From Paenibacillus sp. sptzw28 (lineage in GTDB: Bacteria > Bacillota > Bacilli > Paenibacillales > Paenibacillaceae), in NCBI RefSeq assembly GCF_019550795.1, contig NZ_CP080545.1, positions 1,445,501 through 1,509,500 on the forward strand: 64,000 nt of DNA, given 5' to 3'. Below are positions 55,538 to 64,000 of this stretch, one piece after another; position 1 is the stretch's first letter; every line of letters starts with the position of its first letter. Under the pieces are notes generated by a model. That model was not told the origin of the DNA. It did not search any database and worked only from the letters and a program-made list of their open reading frames with translations. The translations under genes and the position numbers were made by a program.

Positions 55538-55656
55538 ATGGGAAATAAAAAACTTGCAGCGGGAATGCTGAGTCTGGCGCTGCTGCTGACAGATGCGGTG
55601 CGAAGGCAGAGGATTCGGCCGCAGCTCAAGGAAATTCGGATAAGAAAACGGCGTAA
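55538..55656 (+). pseudogene. Small lipoprotein remnant with frameshift at the lipobox
   Basis: MGNKKLAAGMLSLALLLT is a lipoprotein signal. In the start frame the next codons read DAVRRQ; one base different they read GCGAKAEDSAAAQGN and SDKKTA with a stop at 55654. A single lost G in the lipobox explains this. The intact product would be a short lipoprotein of about 39 residues, or the start of a longer deleted one. It lies just before the adaptor gene of the MacAB-like set. Confidence 0.6.
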
Positions 55657-55709
55657 TTCATAATGCAGCGGTTTAATCCGGGAAATTTCAGAAGGGCGGG
55701 TAATCAGGG

Positions 55710-57152
55710 ATGAGAAAATGGTGGCTGCTGGGTATCGGCGTTCTGCTTGTCACTTCTGCCGTTATCTATTATTTCAAGCTGGGAACGAAGGATGAGGTTG
55801 CGGCGGCGGCGGCGGTCACGACCACTCAGGTGCGCAAAGGGACCATAGAAGTGAGCGTCAGCGGCACAGGAAGCATCGCACCTGCCGAGAAGGAGAGCGT
55901 CAAGTCCTCCGGAAAGCAGGGCACGATCGGACAGGTAAATGTCGCAGAAGGCGACAAAGTGAAGAAAGGCGCCGTCCTCGCAACGATAGAGGGTGAAGAC
56001 AATACGGATAAAATCAAGTCCGCAGAGGTGGATTTGGAGAAGAAGCTGCTGCAGCTTCAGAGCACGCAGGAGCAGTTGAAAAGCGCAGCCGACGATCAAA
56101 GCATACAAAATATAAAGCTGAACCTAGAGCAGCAGCAGCTTGATATCGACCAATCCAGAGAAACAATTGCAGAACTGAAGACAGCTGAAGCAGGCAGCAC
56201 GATCGTCGCACCGGTCGGAGGTAACGTGACAGCGGTCTCCGTCGCCGATGGAGATTCACTGGGCGGTGCGTCCGACCTGTTTGAAATTGCCGATTACGAT
56301 CATCTTAATATCGTGGTCAGTATTGACGAGCTGGATATTTCACAAGTGAAGCTCGGACAGACGGCAGCGATATCAGTCGATGCGATTACCGGTAAGACGT
56401 ATGCGGGTAAAGTCGTCAAAATCGCCGATGAGGGGACGTCGAGCAATGGTGTCGCATCTTTCGATGTAACGATTTCGCTTAGCAGCATAGAAGGCTTGAA
56501 ACCCGGCATGACAGCCGAAGCGAGCATTGAAGTTGAGAAGAAGGACAACGTGCTCATGCTGCCGATCGATGCAGTCCAGTCCTTTGGCAGCAGATACATG
56601 GTATTCCTGCCTGCCGGCAGCGAGACAACAGGTCAAACAGGAGCTGGGACAAGCGGTCAAAACAGCGGCCAAAACAGCGACCAAAACAGCGGTCTAACAG
56701 GCTCCCAGACCGGCGGTCAAGCAGGGCCCGGGTCCGGCAATCAGTCAGGAGGCCGAACAGGCAATGGCACTGGATACGGCGGTTCATCAGGTAATGGAGG
56801 GTATCAATTTGGCAGCGGGTCCAGGCGAACCGGTGACCGTAGTGCAAGCCGGTTCGGCGGCGGTGTTCCTCATGTCATTCAGGTAGGGATACACAATGAA
56901 GACTATATTGAAATTGTCTCGGGCTTAAATGAAGGCGACAGTGTAATTGTGCCGACTGTCACAGCGACCACTACCGCTGCCGGTCAACAGCAGGGCGCCG
57001 GTGGCTTCAGAGCAGGGGGCTTAGGCGGGTTTGGCGGCGGAGGATTCGGAGGCGGAGGCTTCGGAGGCGGACAGAGAAGCGGCAACACGCAGCGTTCCAG
57101 TAATTCAAGCGCACCAGGCGGTTCGAATAGCGGAGGAGGAGGAGGGCGGTAA
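55710..57152 (+). CDS. MacA/HlyD-family efflux adaptor with Gly-rich insertions
   Basis: 480 aa. One N-terminal membrane anchor (about 4-22), a barrel-sandwich/lipoyl part (VNVAEGDKVKKGAVLATIEG), a short coiled coil (about 103-160) and a beta-barrel region (IVVSIDELDISQVKLGQTAA) are as in MacA-like adaptors. The unusual part is a Gly/Ser/Gln/Asn-rich stretch (about 302-385) inserted after LPAGSETT, and a C-terminal Gly-rich tail (about 429-480) with FGGGGFGGGG repeats. The stop overlaps the next ATG by one base. With the ATPase and permease it forms a tripartite export system. Confidence 0.88.
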   Translation: MRKWWLLGIGVLLVTSAVIYYFKLGTKDEVAAAAAVTTTQVRKGTIEVSVSGTGSIAPAEKESVKSSGKQGTIGQVNVAEGDKVKKGAVLATIEGEDNTDKIKSAEVDLEKKLLQLQSTQEQLKSAADDQSIQNIKLNLEQQQLDIDQSRETIAELKTAEAGSTIVAPVGGNVTAVSVADGDSLGGASDLFEIADYDHLNIVVSIDELDISQVKLGQTAAISVDAITGKTYAGKVVKIADEGTSSNGVASFDVTISLSSIEGLKPGMTAEASIEVEKKDNVLMLPIDAVQSFGSRYMVFLPAGSETTGQTGAGTSGQNSGQNSDQNSGLTGSQTGGQAGPGSGNQSGGRTGNGTGYGGSSGNGGYQFGSGSRRTGDRSASRFGGGVPHVIQVGIHNEDYIEIVSGLNEGDSVIVPTVTATTTAAGQQQGAGGFRAGGLGGFGGGGFGGGGFGGGQRSGNTQRSSNSSAPGGSNSGGGGGR

Positions 57153-57895
57153 TGGAAGCGATACGAGAACCGTTACGAGAGCCGTTAATCCTCATCGACA
57201 CCCTGTCCAAAGAGTATAAGATGGGCGGCGAGACCGTTCACGCGCTGAGTGATATTTCACTACGCGTTGAGCACGGGGATTTTATTGCAATCGTCGGCCC
57301 GTCCGGCTCAGGCAAATCGACCTTGATGAACGTCATCGGCTGTCTCGACGCTCCCAGCTCGGGAAGCTATTGGCTTGACGGAGAAGAAGTGAGCAGGCTG
57401 CGCGAGAGCAAGCTTGCCGAAATCCGCAACCGCAAGATAGGATTTATTTTTCAAGGCTTCAACCTGCTTAACAAGCTGTCAGCTCTCGAGAATGTCGAGC
57501 TGCCTCTCATTTACCGGGGCATTCCGGCCAAGGAGCGCAGGGATCAAGCGGTCGAAGCGCTCCGCAAGGTAGGGCTCGAAGAGCGTGTCCGGCATAAGCC
57601 AAGCGAGCTGTCGGGCGGACAGCAGCAGCGCGTAGCGATCGCAAGGGCTCTGGCCGGCAATCCGCCTATCCTGCTTGCGGATGAACCTACCGGCGCGCTT
57701 GATACCCGCACAGGCGCGGAAGTAATGGGACTTATGAAGCAATTGAATCATCAGGGACACACCATCGTGCTTATTACGCATGATCCATCGATTTCGCAAC
57801 AAGCCTCCCGGGTAGTCCGCATTCAGGATGGACAAATCGACGAGGAAGGCGGTGAGAGACGTGAACGTCAGCCAAGCCTTCAAAATGGCGGTTAA
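57152..57895 (+). CDS. ABC transporter ATPase, MacB/LolD type
   Basis: 247 aa, cytoplasmic. Walker A is GPSGSGKST (residues 49-57), the Q-loop is GFIFQGFNLLNKLSALENV, the ABC signature is LSGGQQQR and Walker B is ILLADEPTGALD. The H-loop His is in VLITHD. It starts one base inside the adaptor stop (TAATG). It powers the MacB-like permease encoded next. Confidence 0.93.
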   Translation: MEAIREPLREPLILIDTLSKEYKMGGETVHALSDISLRVEHGDFIAIVGPSGSGKSTLMNVIGCLDAPSSGSYWLDGEEVSRLRESKLAEIRNRKIGFIFQGFNLLNKLSALENVELPLIYRGIPAKERRDQAVEALRKVGLEERVRHKPSELSGGQQQRVAIARALAGNPPILLADEPTGALDTRTGAEVMGLMKQLNHQGHTIVLITHDPSISQQASRVVRIQDGQIDEEGGERRERQPSLQNGG

Positions 57896-59033
57896 AAGCA
57901 TATTGGCGAACAAAATGAGATCGCTGCTCACAATGCTCGGCATTATAATCGGCGTTGCGGCCGTAATCGCCCTTGTCGGAGTCGGCCAAGGTACGACGAA
58001 GAACGTAACCGACCAGGTGCAGAGTCTCGGCACCAATTTGCTCACGGTCAATATAACCGGACGTGGTTCGAAGACGACGCTGGACTACAAGGAAGCGGAT
58101 GAGATCACCAACAATAGCGATATCGAATACGCCGCGCCGGTCAATCAGCAGAGCGGCTCCGCCAAGAACGGGTTGAAAAGCGTCGATGTAAGCGTCGTCG
58201 GAACGACTGCCGATTATCTGGATGTGAAAGAATATACGCTGGCAGCCGGAAGGTTCATTTCGCAAATCGACCTTGACTATTATCAGAAAATTGCCGTTCT
58301 CGGCTCAACGACGGCAACTGATCTGTTCGGCACGGCTAATGCGGTCGGACAGACGTTTCTCATCAATGGCGTCCGTTATAAAGTAGTCGGGGTACTGGCG
58401 TCCAAAGGTAGCTCGCTCACCGGATCGAACGACGAAGTCGTCATAATTCCGATTACAACTTCCGAACGTCTGTTCAAATCCAAAGGCGTCAAGACAATCA
58501 ACGTGCAAGTGGCGTCGCCGGATCAAATGAACAAAGTAATGGGCGAGCTTGTGACCGAGCTGAACAAGAAATTCCGCGGCGATACGAACAGCTACCGAGT
58601 ATTCAACCAGCAGGACCTGCTCAATTCCTTCAGCAGCATTTCGAATACGCTGTCGCTTGCACTCGGCGGGGTGGCGGCCATATCGCTGCTTGTCGGCGGT
58701 ATCGGAATCATGAATATTATGCTCGTGTCAGTCACGGAGCGGACCAGAGAGATCGGAATCCGCAAAGCGATCGGCGCCAAGAAAAAGGATATTCTGGTTC
58801 AGTTCCTTATCGAGGCTATCGCTCTCAGCGGCATCGGCGGCCTCCTCGGAGTCGGAATAGGGGTCGGGACAGCGCAGTTTTTGTCCAAGGCGATGAGCAT
58901 GACCGTCGTTTTATCGCTGCCGATCATCGGCTTGGCATTCGGATTCTCGGTCTTTATCGGCGTTGTCTTTGGACTGTTCCCGGCGAACAAAGCGTCCAGT
59001 CTGAGGCCGATTGAAGCTCTAAGGTTTGAATAG
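57861..59033 (+). CDS. ABC transporter permease, MacB/FtsX type
   Basis: 390 aa from the GTG at 57861 (GGTGAG just upstream); GTG 57852 is an alternative. It overlaps the ATPase gene by about 35 nt. The first membrane span (about 14-36, RSLLTMLGIIIGVAAVIALV) is followed by a large extracellular MacB periplasmic-core domain (about 40-255). Three spans form the FtsX domain (about 260-390, VGGIGIMNIMLVSVTERTRE, IGIRKAIGAKKKDIL). It would export peptides, lipids or antibiotics with the adaptor; the cargo is unknown. Confidence 0.9.
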   Translation: MNVSQAFKMAVKSILANKMRSLLTMLGIIIGVAAVIALVGVGQGTTKNVTDQVQSLGTNLLTVNITGRGSKTTLDYKEADEITNNSDIEYAAPVNQQSGSAKNGLKSVDVSVVGTTADYLDVKEYTLAAGRFISQIDLDYYQKIAVLGSTTATDLFGTANAVGQTFLINGVRYKVVGVLASKGSSLTGSNDEVVIIPITTSERLFKSKGVKTINVQVASPDQMNKVMGELVTELNKKFRGDTNSYRVFNQQDLLNSFSSISNTLSLALGGVAAISLLVGGIGIMNIMLVSVTERTREIGIRKAIGAKKKDILVQFLIEAIALSGIGGLLGVGIGVGTAQFLSKAMSMTVVLSLPIIGLAFGFSVFIGVVFGLFPANKASSLRPIEALRFE

Positions 59034-59046
59034 CGGTTTGCCCGCA

Positions 59047-59079
59047 GAGTGCGCACGTTCACCGTGTGCATTCTTTTTT
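59047..59079 (+). terminator. Intrinsic terminator after MacAB-like operon
   Basis: GAGTGCGCACG pairs with CGTGTGCATTC (G-T pairs included), followed by TTTTTT. Confidence 0.8.
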
Positions 59080-59155
59080 GTGCGCTTTTTCGATACGTAA
59101 TAACCCGATTATTTTATTTACGATGACCGGTTTGTCGGCTAAAGTAAGCTAATAA

Positions 59156-62299
<3,144 letters not shown>

Positions 62300-62312
62300 T
62301 GGAGTGAAAATC

Positions 62313-62360
62313 AAAGACGGTTTTGCTTTCAGCTTAAGCTGGGCAAAGCCGTCTTTATCT
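62313..62360 (+). terminator. Intrinsic terminator after lacZ-like gene
   Basis: AAAGACGGTTTTGC pairs with GCAAAGCCGTCTTT (one mismatch), with AGCTTAAGCT in the loop. Confidence 0.7.
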
Positions 62361-62440
62361 TCAGTCAGATGCCTCGGCAGGGCACCGGGGATGAGTTGGC
62401 AGCTTTGAATTTTATCAGCCCGGATAGAACGCAAGCGCAA

Positions 62441-62482
62441 CAAAAAAAGCAAACCGAAGCATTAGCTCCGAACGGTCTGCTT
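62441..62482 (-). terminator. Intrinsic terminator for the minus-strand adaptor gene
   Basis: On the minus strand AAGCAGACCGTTCGG pairs with CGAAGCATT-free arm CGGTTTGCTT, followed by seven T. Confidence 0.7.
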
Positions 62483-62498
62483 ATTTATATTGATATTA

Positions 62499-63545
62499 CT
62501 AGTTATCTATAATGACCTTCTGGCCTTCTTCCAGGCCTTTGATTACTTCGACTTCCGTTGTTGTTGTCAGTCCTGCCTGTACGTCAAGCTCTTTCACGCG
62601 GCCGCCCTCCAGAACTTGTACGGTGGTCCGGCCCAGAAAGGAGCGCAAGCTGGCCCGCGGGATGATAAGCACATTGTCCCTCTTCTCGATAAACAGCTTG
62701 ATATCGGCTGTTTCGCCTATTTTAAGCGCCGGCCTGGGCTGGTTAAGCGAAATGATAAGAGATTTCGCATTCTGCCTTTGAATCTTCTCATCAGTGGTTT
62801 TCGGCGCGGTGGACGGGGTCTGTGCGACTTTCCCTTTATATAATTTGTCGTCGATTTCGACCTCTACGTCCGTACCCTGCTTGACAGCGGCAATATTCCG
62901 AATATCCGTTGACTCATAAATAAGATTGACCGTGTTCGGGTCGGAGATGACTGCAATGTTTACATTAGCGGCTACCGGCTCGCTCGGGTCGAGTGTGTTA
63001 ACATACGTTACGACGCCGTTAATGGGCGATAGCAATAACGATTTCCGGTATTGCTTCTCCAACGAATCAAGAACAAGCTTCTCCCGGTCCAGATCGATTT
63101 GAGAGAGGCGAAGGTCGGTTTTGCCGGCCGCTTTCGATATGGCCCCTGTATACCTGATTTGCTTCTGCTCTACGGCAAGCCGCTGGAGCTTTATGCGAGT
63201 GGTGAGATCCCCTGTATCAAGCTCGGCGATAGGCGAACCGGCTTTTACGGAATCACCTTCCTGAACGAACATTTTTTTTACCCGGCCGCCGGACTCGGAG
63301 AACGAGACGGATGCGTTGCTGCCGGATACAGCCGTTGCTACAGCTTTTAAGTACTTTTCGATATTTCCTTTTCTTACCGGAGTAGTTTCGTAGGATTCCT
63401 CTTTCTTCTGCTGGACAGGCGGCTGAAGCGTTTCTTCTTCTTCCGGAAGAAGCGAGCATCCGCTGAGCAAACAAACGGCCAAGCATGCCGCCGCGGCGCG
63501 ACGGACAAAAGAACGCTGAAAATGAGTATGATGAATAATCCGCAA
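62499..63545 (-). CDS. HlyD/RND-type efflux adaptor lipoprotein
   Basis: 348 aa from the TTG at 63545, chosen for GGGGGGAAAAC directly upstream; ATGs at 63560 and 63602 are alternatives. The lipobox LLSGC is followed by an acidic linker (SLLPEEEETLQ). The adaptor body shows the lipoyl half-motifs (VKKMFVQEGDSVKAGSPIAE and LLSPINGVVTYVNTLDP), a short hairpin between them and a beta-barrel. The pump it serves is not obvious: the MacAB set at 55710 has its own adaptor, while an ABC exporter starts divergently at 63762. Confidence 0.82.
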   Translation of the reverse strand: MRIIHHTHFQRSFVRRAAAACLAVCLLSGCSLLPEEEETLQPPVQQKKEESYETTPVRKGNIEKYLKAVATAVSGSNASVSFSESGGRVKKMFVQEGDSVKAGSPIAELDTGDLTTRIKLQRLAVEQKQIRYTGAISKAAGKTDLRLSQIDLDREKLVLDSLEKQYRKSLLLSPINGVVTYVNTLDPSEPVAANVNIAVISDPNTVNLIYESTDIRNIAAVKQGTDVEVEIDDKLYKGKVAQTPSTAPKTTDEKIQRQNAKSLIISLNQPRPALKIGETADIKLFIEKRDNVLIIPRASLRSFLGRTTVQVLEGGRVKELDVQAGLTTTTEVEVIKGLEEGQKVIIDN

Positions 63546-63761
63546 TTGTTTTCCCCCCATAAATCCGCACATTCGGACAAGACAAGCCATATGCCTATCC
63601 AAAGCATAACGGTCAAATAAAGGAGTGTCAACGTTTTCATTTCCAGTTATTAGAGGGATGGCATTTTGAATTGCACAATCAACCGAAAGATGTTAGTTTT
63701 AGGAAAAACCTGCCCTGAATGCAGGGCTCCGGATTGAAACATCGTATTAGGAGGTTCTCCC

Positions 63762-64000
63762 GTGCTGCGTCGGTTTGTTTCTTATTATAACCCTTACAAA
63801 AAGCTGTTTCTACTTGATTTCGGATGCGCAGTTATGGCTGCCCTCATCGAGCTAAGCTTCCCAATGGCGGTCCAGTGGATGGTCGATAATCTGCTTCCCT
63901 CCCGCAATTGGCCGCTGATCGTTTGGGCGGGAATCGGGCTGCTCGCCTTATATTTGTTCAGTATGGGGCTGCAGTTTATCGTCAATTACTGGGGCCACAA
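63762..64000 (+). CDS. ABC exporter (membrane domain), 3' cut by window
   Basis: The first 79 codons only. A GTG start follows AGGAGG at 63750-63755. The opening LRRFVSYYNPYKKLFLLDFG, then AALIELSFPMAVQWMVDNLL, and a second span WPLIVWAGIGLLALYLF, are typical of the first two helices of half-size ABC exporters fused to an ATPase. Divergent from the adaptor lipoprotein. The ATPase part lies outside the window. Confidence 0.8.
   Translation, partial: MLRRFVSYYNPYKKLFLLDFGCAVMAALIELSFPMAVQWMVDNLLPSRNWPLIVWAGIGLLALYLFSMGLQFIVNYWGH

Overview
The window looks like a chromosomal segment of a Paenibacillus-type Gram-positive soil or plant-polymer degrader (Bacillota). The signs are many polysaccharide-uptake ABC transporters lacking a local ATPase, YesM/YesN-type two-component regulators, AraC regulators with membrane-anchored sensor halves, lipoprotein solute-binding proteins, strong AGGAGG-type ribosome binding sites, GTG/TTG starts, CcpA cre-like sites and a SigW-like ECF sigma factor. 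No rRNA, tRNA, intact insertion sequence, CRISPR array or phage gene was seen.

Layout: (1) 1-13.7 kb holds a sugar-uptake operon with two permease pairs. Between the pairs lies an unusual trio: an NHL-propeller/TPR membrane protein, a YIP1-like membrane protein and a DUF5696 lipoprotein. A YesM/YesN pair and a solute-binding lipoprotein follow. (2) 13.7-37 kb is a plant cell-wall polysaccharide locus: an LplBC-like permease pair with its binding protein, two GH43 enzymes, two esterase-type hydrolases, a GH9 glucanase, a GH2 beta-galactosidase and two GH5_4-like enzymes with C-terminal Ig/CBM46-like modules. It is interleaved with wreckage of GH31, GH95, a second GH9, CE2, GH29, GH42, SGNH and AraC genes. 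The intact and broken enzymes together fit acetylated, fucosylated xyloglucan (inference). (3) 37-44 kb has a membrane AraC regulator followed by a third binding protein-permease-permease operon. (4) 44-55.7 kb holds general genes: GH18 lipoprotein, FAD amine oxidase, MATE transporter, AraC regulator, thioesterase, DeoR regulator, MFS transporter, aldo/keto reductase, ECF sigma factor and a small monooxygenase-like protein. An array of palindromic tandem repeats sits between the MATE and AraC genes. (5) 55.7-64 kb has a MacAB-like export system, a second GH2 beta-galactosidase, a second adaptor lipoprotein and the start of an ABC exporter.

The most striking signal is a conserved upstream element. 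In front of the LplBC permeases, the first GH43, the GH9 and the first GH2, a two-box element of about 40 nt starts exactly 57 nt before a TATAAT -10 box. A fifth copy at 19972 has lost its -10 and runs straight into the 3' end of a GH95 gene. This defines a local regulon controlled by an unidentified, probably AraC-type, activator. The N-terminal stub of a membrane AraC regulator, fused in frame to a GH31 tail at 13781, may be what is left of that activator. In region 2, repeated deletions joined the front of one gene to the back of another, so this polysaccharide locus seems to be in reductive decay, unless the junctions are assembly errors.
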